DNA of 57,063 bases. Source: Cetobacterium sp050033475. GTDB taxonomy: Bacteria; Fusobacteriota; Fusobacteriia; Fusobacteriales; Fusobacteriaceae. The position numbers were made by a program, and so were the translations under genes. Below are positions 18,481 to 25,491 of the stretch, piece after piece. Location of the stretch: the NCBI RefSeq assembly GCF_050033475.1, contig NZ_CP188326.1:1-57063 (forward strand). The letters run 5' to 3'. Every line of letters starts with the position of its first letter. Position 1 is the stretch's first letter. Under the pieces are notes generated by a model that made no database searches, was not told where the DNA came from, and saw only the letters and a program-made list of their open reading frames with translations.

Positions 18481-18516
18481 GGGGGGAAAGATTCTTAGGA
18501 ATCTTTAACATCTAAT
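18481..18516 (+). promoter_or_regulatory. Hairpin between ribosome site and start codon of the GntR gene
   Basis: GGGGGG (18481-18486) is 30 nt from the ATG, too far for normal initiation. A perfect hairpin at 18487-18506 (AAAGATTC, loop TTAG, GAATCTTT) lies between; folding it out leaves a 10-nt spacing. The same inverted repeat could be an operator for the regulator itself. Confidence 0.6.
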
Positions 18517-19206
18517 ATGACAAAAGCAAATCATATAGAAAAATATCTAATTGAAAATATTAAAAATGGTACATATATAACGGACCAAAAAATAATGTCT
18601 GAAAACGCAATGTCTGAATTTTTTGGAGTTAGCAGAATGACCGCTCGTAAAGCTATATTAAATTTGATCTCTCAAGGATTTTTATATCAAATTAAAGGAA
18701 GCGGAACATATGTAGCTAATTTCGATTCTAAAATTAATATTAATTTGGGGGTTTCTACTGGATTAACTCATTATTTCAACTTGTCTAAAATTGATGTCAT
18801 TAATAAAGTTATTCATGCTAAACATAAAAAAGCTAATCCTATTATTGCTAAAAAATTACAAATAACTCCTGGAACTGATATTTTTGAAATAGAGCGTATT
18901 CGTTATATTGAAAATAATCCTATTATTTTTGAAACTATATTTCTTGAAAAACCTTTATTTATCGGAAATAATACTAAAATTTTAGAAAATTCTTTAAATG
19001 ATTTTTTGGTTTCAAAGGGAATCACAATAGAAAAATTCATAAAAGAACATACTCCATATATTCCAGATGAATCTTTAAAAGAACTTTTTAATTTATCCGA
19101 TATGTGTCCACTGCTTAAAACTGAAGTTGTTGCTTTTTCAGAAGAAAAGCCTATTTATTTTTCTGAAATTAAGTATAATACTAATAAAATACGTTTTATA
19201 AATTAA
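18517..19206 (+). CDS. GntR-family transcriptional regulator with UTRA domain
   Basis: A 229-aa regulator. The N-terminal winged helix contains SENAMSEFFGVSRMTARKAI near residue 28 and GFLYQIKGSGTYVANF near 55, the hallmark GntR DNA-binding region. Residues 80-229 form a UTRA effector-binding domain (IERIRYIENNPIIFETIFL). Ligands of UTRA regulators are often sugar phosphates or related small metabolites; none can be named here. It faces away from the helicase gene and ends against the convergent 604-aa gene, so its target is not obvious. The start context is unusual (hairpin between ribosome site and ATG). Confidence 0.88.
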   Translation: MTKANHIEKYLIENIKNGTYITDQKIMSENAMSEFFGVSRMTARKAILNLISQGFLYQIKGSGTYVANFDSKININLGVSTGLTHYFNLSKIDVINKVIHAKHKKANPIIAKKLQITPGTDIFEIERIRYIENNPIIFETIFLEKPLFIGNNTKILENSLNDFLVSKGITIEKFIKEHTPYIPDESLKELFNLSDMCPLLKTEVVAFSEEKPIYFSEIKYNTNKIRFIN

Positions 19207-19207
19207 T

Positions 19208-19236
19208 AAAAGGAGGTTATAAAAATCCTCCTTTTA
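19208..19236. terminator. Terminator between gntR gene and 604-aa gene
   Basis: AAAAGGAGG and CCTCCTTTT arms around an AT-rich loop, usable from both convergent genes. Confidence 0.6.
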
Positions 19237-19243
19237 TTTAAAA

Positions 19244-21058
19244 TTATCTTTTAGTTAATAAATTACATCCACCTTTATATTCTGGGTATAAATATCTTAT
19301 ATAAGATGCTATAAAATATTTATTTATATTATTTTTCCTTACAAAACTTTTAAATTTTTTATCTAGTCTCATTTTACTTATAAACTCTGGTATTGAAATA
19401 TATCCATTTTCATCATATTTTTCTATATATTTCTTCAAAGTATTTTGTTCTTCTTTCGTTATATTTATGAACTCTATTAATCCGATTGTAGACCTATCAA
19501 AACTAATAATTTTTTTTGAATTATCAATTGCGTTATTTAGAGAAACTATTGAATAACCCAATTTATCTTGAATATAATTTTTTTCTAAAATCTTATTTTC
19601 TATCTTAATAAATTTTTCTAATTCATCAACTCTATTAAATCCTTGTTTTCCAATTGTTAAAACTCTACTATTTCCATTTGTATTTAAATTTAATTCATCT
19701 GTAAATAAATATTTGAATAAAGAATAAAACATATAATCTGTATTTATTCCTATTTTATTTAAATCTTCTTCTAAAGATTTATAAATAGCAATACTATCTA
19801 TGTATTGAGGATTGGATTTTAAAATATTATTTTTAATTTCTATAAATTTATCTTTATCATATTTAATTTTACTAACATGTATATAAGTTCTAGAATCTGT
19901 CATAATTATTCCTTCAATTCTTGATAATAATCCTTCTAATCTTCTAGCTAAATTATTTAAATCTTCTTCAGAATCTTTTTTTATGTCTTCTAAATATAAA
20001 TTATAATCTAATTTTTTATTAATATCTAAAATTAGATTTACAACTGAATTTTCATCTATTCTAATTGGTAAATTAACTTCTTTTATAAAAAAAACTTCTA
20101 AAATATTTCTATATCCATTTGTTCTTAAATAATATTTTCCATGTTTCTTATAGCCTAAAGCCTCTATTATCTTTTGAACTTCTAAATCTTTTACCCAAGA
20201 AAATTTTTTAAATTCAAATTTTACTTTTTGAATTTCAATTTCTGTTACAATTTCTGGCAAATCTAGAGAATAAAATATTCTAAAAAAACTTTCTCTTTTG
20301 TCATATAAAAATATTTCTAAAAATTCTATATAATATGGTCTTGAAAATATCTCATTTCTTTTCAAAAAATTTACTAAATATTTATTTTCTCGTCCAAAAA
20401 TTTCCTCAATTTCATTTAAACTAATTTCATCTTTAAGATTACATTGTATTTTTAAAGCAAAATTTAAATGATACTTTTTAAATAAATTATAAATGATATT
20501 TTTAGCTTTTATTTCTATTTGTCTTGTTCTTTCTCGACTTATTCCTCTAATATTTCCAATCTCTTCCAAAGTTTTATTATATTCTAATCTTTGAATTAAT
20601 AGTTCCTTATCCTCTGCACAAAATTTACTCTCAATTCTTTTTATTATCTCATTTATTGGTTTCATTCCCAAAGAAACTTCATAAATTTTTTCTTTAATAT
20701 ACAATGGTAATTTTAAATTTTCTAACTCTTCATTATCTAGTCTTAGAAATTCTTCTATATTCATATCTTTTAATTCTTTTGGAATATAAAAAAGAAATTT
20801 TAATTTACATTTCATAATTTCTTTATAATTAAATTGATTCCTTAAATCATTGTATATTTCTTCTAAATCGTGTTTTATACTTTTTATTCTTCCAGGTCCT
20901 ACTCCGTCTTCATTTCCATATTTTCTTAATAAATTATCGTCTATTTCTGAAATATATTTTATTTCATGCCTATTACAAAATTCTAAAAATTTTAAATATT
21001 TTTTATCATTTAAAGAATTATCAATCTTTAAATACTTACACCATAATTTTATTTGCAT
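19244..21058 (-). CDS. Large protein with helix-hairpin-helix and sigma4-like HTH, function unknown
   Basis: A 604-aa soluble, lysine- and isoleucine-rich protein I cannot assign. Residues 40-65 resemble a helix-hairpin-helix (GVGPGRIKSIKHD, as in RNA polymerase alpha C-terminal domains). Residues 163-190 (TLEEIGNIRGISRERTRQIE) are a clear sigma70 region 4-type helix-turn-helix. The remaining 400 residues look like repeated winged-helix or HRDC-like modules. It lacks sigma regions 2 and 3, so it is not a conventional sigma factor. GAGGGGGA precedes the ATG. It is divergent from parA across a 176-bp gap with a perfect palindrome, so it may take part in control of, or be controlled with, the partition operon. 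Confidence 0.7.
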   Translation of the reverse strand: MQIKLWCKYLKIDNSLNDKKYLKFLEFCNRHEIKYISEIDDNLLRKYGNEDGVGPGRIKSIKHDLEEIYNDLRNQFNYKEIMKCKLKFLFYIPKELKDMNIEEFLRLDNEELENLKLPLYIKEKIYEVSLGMKPINEIIKRIESKFCAEDKELLIQRLEYNKTLEEIGNIRGISRERTRQIEIKAKNIIYNLFKKYHLNFALKIQCNLKDEISLNEIEEIFGRENKYLVNFLKRNEIFSRPYYIEFLEIFLYDKRESFFRIFYSLDLPEIVTEIEIQKVKFEFKKFSWVKDLEVQKIIEALGYKKHGKYYLRTNGYRNILEVFFIKEVNLPIRIDENSVVNLILDINKKLDYNLYLEDIKKDSEEDLNNLARRLEGLLSRIEGIIMTDSRTYIHVSKIKYDKDKFIEIKNNILKSNPQYIDSIAIYKSLEEDLNKIGINTDYMFYSLFKYLFTDELNLNTNGNSRVLTIGKQGFNRVDELEKFIKIENKILEKNYIQDKLGYSIVSLNNAIDNSKKIISFDRSTIGLIEFINITKEEQNTLKKYIEKYDENGYISIPEFISKMRLDKKFKSFVRKNNINKYFIASYIRYLYPEYKGGCNLLTKR

Positions 21059-21138
21059 ATGTACATTCCCCCTCTATAAAGTGGACTTTCAATCTATAAT
21101 ATTTTTTGCTATATTTTTTTTTAAATGTCAACTATTTT

Positions 21139-21160
21139 TTTGTCAGACATGTCTGACAAA
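21139..21160. promoter_or_regulatory. 22-bp perfect palindrome upstream of parA (candidate parS or operator)
   Basis: Each 11-bp half reads TTTGTCAGACA towards the centre. It lies about 75 bp before parA and about 80 bp before the divergent 604-aa gene. Position and symmetry fit a centromere-like site or a ParA/partner operator. Confidence 0.55.
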
Positions 21161-21234
21161 TCTTTAAATTAAATAATATTTAAAAATAGTTTAGTGTTAT
21201 AATTTAAAAAAAGAATTAGAAAAGGGGAGGTTTT

Positions 21235-21969
21235 ATGAAAATAATATCTATTATCAATCAAAAAGGAGGAACTGGAAAAACTACTACTGCTTTTAATATT
21301 TCTTCCTATTTAGCTATGAAAAACTTTAAAACTTTAGTTATTGATTTAGATCCTCAAGCTAATCTATCTTTCTGCTTTGGATTAGAAAATATTGAAAATA
21401 CATCTTATGAACTTTTAACTAAAAATATTTGTATGCCTTTAAAAATTAATGAGCATTTAGACATTATTCCTTCTTCTATAAGACTATCAAAAGTAGAATA
21501 TGAATTAGTTAATGTTTTTAGTAGAGAAACAATATTAAAAGATATTATATCTAATCTTAACTATGATTTTATTATTATTGACTGTCCTCCATCTTTAGGT
21601 ATATTGTCTTTTAATTCTTTAGTTGCATCAAATTTTATTTTAGCTCCTGTTCAATGTGAACCTTTATCAGTTGAAGGTTTAGATATTTTAATATCTACTT
21701 TAGAAACCATTTTTCAAAGAATGAAAAAAAATATTTCTTATTTAGTTGTTCCTACAATGATTGATATTAGAAATAAGATTTCTATAGATATTTTAAATTA
21801 TCTACAAAATAATTATAATACAACTAATTCTTATATAAGAAGAAATGTTAAATTGTCTGAATTAGCTGTTGTAAAAAAAAATATATTTAGTTATGCTTCA
21901 AATAGTTATGGTGCTAAGGATTATGAGAATGTTGCCAAAGAGGTGATTGAACTTGTTTCAAAGAAATAA
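21235..21969 (+). CDS. parA: ParA/Soj-type partition ATPase
   Basis: A 244-aa deviant Walker-type ATPase that segregates plasmids by forming gradients on the nucleoid. It shows KGGTGKTTTAFN at residues 10-21 (deviant Walker A with the signature lysine), DLDPQANLSF near 37 (Walker A') and IIIDCPPSLGIL near 115 (Walker B). The protein is the short type without an N-terminal regulatory helix-turn-helix. AGGGGAGG precedes the ATG. It overlaps the next gene by 17 bp and sits beside the iteron origin, so it belongs to replicon partition rather than to general metabolism. Confidence 0.93.
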   Translation: MKIISIINQKGGTGKTTTAFNISSYLAMKNFKTLVIDLDPQANLSFCFGLENIENTSYELLTKNICMPLKINEHLDIIPSSIRLSKVEYELVNVFSRETILKDIISNLNYDFIIIDCPPSLGILSFNSLVASNFILAPVQCEPLSVEGLDILISTLETIFQRMKKNISYLVVPTMIDIRNKISIDILNYLQNNYNTTNSYIRRNVKLSELAVVKKNIFSYASNSYGAKDYENVAKEVIELVSKK

Positions 21970-22528
21970 GAAAAAATATGAAGAAATAAACAATGTTTTA
22001 GTAATGTCTTCTACTTACAAAAGTATATTTGATTATGAAGCTAATGGTATTACTAATTTAGAAATTATAAAAAATTTAATTCTATTGGAAGAAAAAGTTT
22101 TTTATCATATGGGAAAAATTTCAGAGAATAAAATAGAATTATTGAAAGCATTATCCCTGGCAAAATCTTATTTAAAACATGATGGAACTTTTGGAAATTG
22201 GTGTAAAAGTATCGGATTTAAAAATAGAGAAGCTATTTCTATAGAACTAAAACGAATTTATTTGCATGAAAAAACAGATATTGAATACGACATTTTAATA
22301 AATTTACCCATTAGAACAATTAAAGAATTAACAAAAAAGAATTCTATATATGATTCTAATTTATTAAAAGAACATATTTTAAATCAAAATAATTTAAGAA
22401 AAACGAATATTGATTATTCTATAGAAATTGAAAATTTAGAAAAAAAAATAAAAAATTTAGAAAAAAAGATTTTAAGTTATAAATTAAAAAAAATGGAATA
22501 TGAGTCCCTAATTAATAAAACCTCTTAA
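21953..22528 (+). CDS. ParA-partner (ParB-like) DNA-binding/adaptor candidate
   Basis: A protein of about 191 aa with no canonical ParB N-terminal nuclease-like domain. A central helical region (LKHDGTFGNWCKSIGFKNREAISIELKRI) could be a helix-turn-helix, and the end (residues 150-190) is a lysine-rich coiled coil (IEIENLEKKIKNLEKKI). Position directly after and overlapping parA makes it the likely centromere-binding partner; this is inference from context. The start is uncertain: TTG at 21953 lies about 9 bp after AGAGG, and another in-frame TTG is at 21947. It ends inside a very long inverted repeat. Confidence 0.65.
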   Translation: MFQRNKKKYEEINNVLVMSSTYKSIFDYEANGITNLEIIKNLILLEEKVFYHMGKISENKIELLKALSLAKSYLKHDGTFGNWCKSIGFKNREAISIELKRIYLHEKTDIEYDILINLPIRTIKELTKKNSIYDSNLLKEHILNQNNLRKTNIDYSIEIENLEKKIKNLEKKILSYKLKKMEYESLINKTS

Positions 22529-22559
22529 AATCAATTTTAAGAGGTTTTATTAATTAGGG
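22506..22559. terminator. Very long inverted repeat at the end of the par operon
   Basis: Perfect 25-bp arms (starting CCCTAATTAATAAAACC) with a 4-nt loop span the stop codon of the ParA-partner gene. It can act as a bidirectional terminator shielding the origin. The inner 18 nt of its right arm (TTTTAAGAGGTTTTATTA) recur at 22614-22631. Confidence 0.7.
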
Positions 22560-22838
22560 TATAAAATTATACATGAAATTTATTAAAACTTGTTAGAATC
22601 GAAATTAGATGTGTTTTAAGAGGTTTTATTAGGTGGTGTATAATGATGATTTTTTAATTATAAATTTTAAAATATGTTTTAGTAAATAAATTTTAATTGG
22701 AGATTTTATATATTGTTTATAGTTGTTTTTATTGTTTTATATTGTTTATATTGTTGTCGGGAAAAAATGTTACGAACAATAATATTCTGGAGGCATTGAA
22801 AATAAAGGATTTAATGGACATCACTATATTAAAATTTT

Positions 22839-22976
22839 ATTCGCATTTCCCTTGTATATTTATTCGCATTTCCCTTGTATATTTATTCGCATTTCTCTTG
22901 TATATTTATTCGCATTTCTCTTGTATACTTATTCGCATTTCCCTTGTATACTTATTCGCATTTCCCTTGTATATCT
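22839..22976 (+). repeat. Six tandem 23-bp iterons
   Basis: Units begin at 22839, 22862, 22885, 22908, 22931 and 22954, an exact 23-bp period. The shared core is ATTCGCATTTC, then C or T, then CTTGTATA; differences are single pyrimidine changes. A degenerate seventh copy (GCATATCTCTTGTAT) is at 23018-23032. These are the expected binding sites of the downstream Rep protein. Confidence 0.93.
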
Positions 22977-23097
22977 TAAAAAAAACTAATAAAATAAAGG
23001 TTTTTTTAAAAAAAGTTGCATATCTCTTGTATTTTATGTAATATTATTTAGAATAATTTGATGATTTTTAGAGTAATTAAATGGAAATATTAACATG

Positions 23098-23117
23098 ATA
23101 TACAAGGGAAATGCGAA
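23098..23117 (-). promoter_or_regulatory. Inverted iteron upstream of rep (autoregulation operator)
   Basis: The sequence ATATACAAGGGAAATGCGAA is the exact reverse complement of the iteron core, placed 20 bp before the rep start. In iteron plasmids such inverted copies let Rep repress its own gene. Confidence 0.75.
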
Positions 23118-23137
23118 TTTTTTAAGAGGGGATTATA

Positions 23138-24967
23138 TTGAAAAATAAAAAAGGTGAAATTGTGAAAGAAAAAAAATATATACCTAATGAAATTATTGAT
23201 ACAGAACCAAGTGAAATTGTAGAAAAATTTTTAGATGTTTCTGAGATTGAAAATGAAAAAGCGCATAGTTTAGTTAGAATTGATATTAATGTTATTGAAT
23301 ATCCTCTTTTTACTAAGAATCCGAGACGAAAAAAAAATCAAATAATTAGATATTTTTTTAATAGAGATAAAGAAGCTTATATTCAAGTAAATCCAACTTC
23401 TGGAGATTGTATTCCAGGAGAATTTGAAGAGAGAGTTTTTATAGCATTATTAAAAATAATGAGAGATAAAAGATATAATGATGCTTTTTATACAACCACT
23501 TCAGAGATTTTAGGAAATATGGGAGTTTCAATAACATCATATAAGAGTTTTTATACAAAAGTAGGAATTGCATTACAAAGACTTTCTCAAACAAGTTATA
23601 CATTTAAAAATTCTTTATACTCAAATAAATTAAAAGGGATTATAGATGATAAAATAAATACGAATATTATGAATATAAGAACGATTTCTTTAAGACAAGC
23701 ATCGGAAAAAGAACTAGAATATTTTGATGATAAACGTGTTAAGGAAATTATAAAGATATCTATTTCTAGTCATTTTTATGATAATATAATTAGAAAAGGC
23801 TACTTAGTATATGATTCTCAATTGTTACTAAGCATGGATAGTCCTATAACTAGAGCTTTATATATGTTAATTAATAAATTGAGATTTAATAGGTATTCAT
23901 TTAAAGTATTAGCTTTAAGTTTAATAAAAAAAATTCCACTAAGTGATGATTCAAAATCTATCGGAAGAAGTATAAAATCCATTGAAAAAAGTTGCTATGA
24001 ACTTAAAAAAATGGATTTAATAGGAGGATTTAAAAAAATTAACCAAGGAAAATTAATTCATACAGAGTTTGAATTTTTCTTTGAAGAAAGACATAATATG
24101 CTAAAACAAAATTATTTTTATGATGATAAAAATCATTTTGATAACTTAATGATAACCCATACAGATGCAAGTTATTCAATTGATTCATGTTCTATTTATA
24201 ATAATTCAACATTAATTGAAGTAAAAAAAGATATGGATGATAGAATTGCTTCTCAAGAAATGGTTGAGAAAATTTTAGCTATACTTCCTTCAAGAGCAAG
24301 AGAATTAAAAACAATGGTAAAGACAATTAAAGATTCTATACGAAAATATGGATTTTCATATGTTGAAATGGTAGCAAAATATGTAAAAAAACAAAAAGTT
24401 GGTAATATTAGAAGCTATTTTATGCAAGCGCTAGATAAAGGTTGGGCAAATGAATATATAAATTCTTTGAAAGAAAAGAAAATTCAGAAAATAGAAGAAC
24501 AAAAACAAAACATAAAAGAAAACCAGGAAAAAATAGAAGAAAATAAAAAATTAAAATTATACGAAAGATATTTAACTTTAGGAGAAAATTTAAAAAAAGA
24601 TATTGAAAATAAAGTTTATAAAGAGTATATAAAAATTTGTGGAATTGAAGGTAAAGCACAAAAAATAGCATTTAATGGAGCAAAAGAATCTCTAATTCAA
24701 AATTTTTTATATGAGCATGAAGAACAAATTTTTAAAGAAAATAAAAATAGAGTAAAAATAAATTCTAAAAAAATATATGAAAATATTTCAATGTTTCAAA
24801 TGGAATTATTAGATTTACTAGAAAATATAGAATTAAAAGATCAAGAAAAAATATTGAAAATAGTAAATGTAGCTAAATATTTTGAAGGAAAGATAGGAAC
24901 GAATATATTCAAAATTTCATATTCAGATGATAACGTAGGAACTGTAGAAATAATAGAAAAAGAGTAA
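23138..24967 (+). CDS. Plasmid replication initiator (Rep), RPA-like
   Basis: A 609-aa initiator that should bind the adjacent iterons and open the origin. Residues 50-130 (IEYPLFTKNPRRKK, PTSGDCIPGEFEERVFIALL) resemble the start of the replication initiator protein A family; residues 130-340 look like tandem winged helices, with a Lys-rich C-terminal helical part. The family assignment is by eye and moderate. The start codon is TTG at 23138, with AGAGGGG 7 bp upstream; a weak start suits limited Rep synthesis. An inverted iteron just upstream suggests autorepression. It points away from the iterons. Confidence 0.83.
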   Translation: MKNKKGEIVKEKKYIPNEIIDTEPSEIVEKFLDVSEIENEKAHSLVRIDINVIEYPLFTKNPRRKKNQIIRYFFNRDKEAYIQVNPTSGDCIPGEFEERVFIALLKIMRDKRYNDAFYTTTSEILGNMGVSITSYKSFYTKVGIALQRLSQTSYTFKNSLYSNKLKGIIDDKINTNIMNIRTISLRQASEKELEYFDDKRVKEIIKISISSHFYDNIIRKGYLVYDSQLLLSMDSPITRALYMLINKLRFNRYSFKVLALSLIKKIPLSDDSKSIGRSIKSIEKSCYELKKMDLIGGFKKINQGKLIHTEFEFFFEERHNMLKQNYFYDDKNHFDNLMITHTDASYSIDSCSIYNNSTLIEVKKDMDDRIASQEMVEKILAILPSRARELKTMVKTIKDSIRKYGFSYVEMVAKYVKKQKVGNIRSYFMQALDKGWANEYINSLKEKKIQKIEEQKQNIKENQEKIEENKKLKLYERYLTLGENLKKDIENKVYKEYIKICGIEGKAQKIAFNGAKESLIQNFLYEHEEQIFKENKNRVKINSKKIYENISMFQMELLDLLENIELKDQEKILKIVNVAKYFEGKIGTNIFKISYSDDNVGTVEIIEKE

Positions 24968-24990
24968 AGTTTATCTTTACTCTTTTTCTA
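24953..24990. terminator. Bidirectional terminator between rep and nrdG
   Basis: AAAGAGTAAA and TTTACTCTTT arms around GTTTATC, flanked by A and T runs and spanning the rep stop. Confidence 0.75.
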
Positions 24991-25483
24991 TTATAGAATT
25001 ATATTTTAAACTTTTTTGTATATCAATAACTCTTTGATTAGAACTTCCTTTCCATTTTAGATTGGGGTCTTTTTTTTCGATATCAAATTTTCCATCAATT
25101 AAAACATCACAAAGTTTTATTAATTCTAATCGCTGAGAATTTTGTATTATATTTTCCCAAGTATATCCTGACCAAATCCAAATATCTTTATTAGGAAAAT
25201 GTTGTTTAAATTTTGTTAAAAATTTAACTAAATGAGGAATATTATCATGATAAGTTGGATCTCCACCCAGTAAAGATAATCCTCTTAAAGAACTTGAATA
25301 TTTATAAAAATAATTAATTATATTATTTTCAATATCTTCAGTAAAAGGAAAACCATAATTAGGATTCCAAGTATCAGAATTAAAACATCCTTTGCAATAA
25401 TGAGAACATCCACTGACAAAAAGACTTACTCTAATTCCTTGACCATTTAGCATATCTGTATATTTAATATCACAATAGTTCAT
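24977..25483 (-). CDS. nrdG: Anaerobic ribonucleotide reductase activating enzyme NrdG
   Basis: A 168-aa radical-SAM enzyme that installs the glycyl radical on NrdD under anaerobic conditions. The 4Fe-4S and S-adenosylmethionine motif is CSHYCKGCFN at residues 26-35, preceded by the usual NGQGIRVSLFVSG. GGDP follows near residue 73. The start ATG is 8 bp after the nrdD stop, so the two genes form one transcript. It converges on the rep gene. Confidence 0.93.
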   Translation of the reverse strand: MNYCDIKYTDMLNGQGIRVSLFVSGCSHYCKGCFNSDTWNPNYGFPFTEDIENNIINYFYKYSSSLRGLSLLGGDPTYHDNIPHLVKFLTKFKQHFPNKDIWIWSGYTWENIIQNSQRLELIKLCDVLIDGKFDIEKKDPNLKWKGSSNQRVIDIQKSLKYNSIIEKE

Positions 25484-25491
25484 CTAAGCAC

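Larger units (their letters stand above)
22560..23137. other. Replication origin region (AT-rich tract plus iterons)
   Basis: This 600-bp gap between the par and rep genes holds no convincing gene. From 22705 to 22755 is a T-rich tract with TATTGTTTATA repeated at 22711 and 22740, suitable as an unwinding element. Six iterons follow, then a degenerate one, and an inverted one before rep. The strand preference of synonymous codons flips here. An origin is inferred from these features together. Confidence 0.8.

Noticed and set aside
22839..22976. CRISPR array
   Set aside because: The 23-bp units are directly adjacent with no unique spacers, there are no cas genes, and the inverted copy before rep fits iterons.
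22697..23041. A 114-codon open frame across the iteron region
   Set aside because: Most of it is a translation of the iterons, giving a repetitive hydrophobic peptide; there is no convincing ribosome site and the region is better explained as the origin.
24420..24671. An 83-codon minus-strand frame inside rep
   Set aside because: It is antisense to the lysine-rich C-terminal part of Rep, giving a Leu/Phe-rich artefact; no ribosome site.
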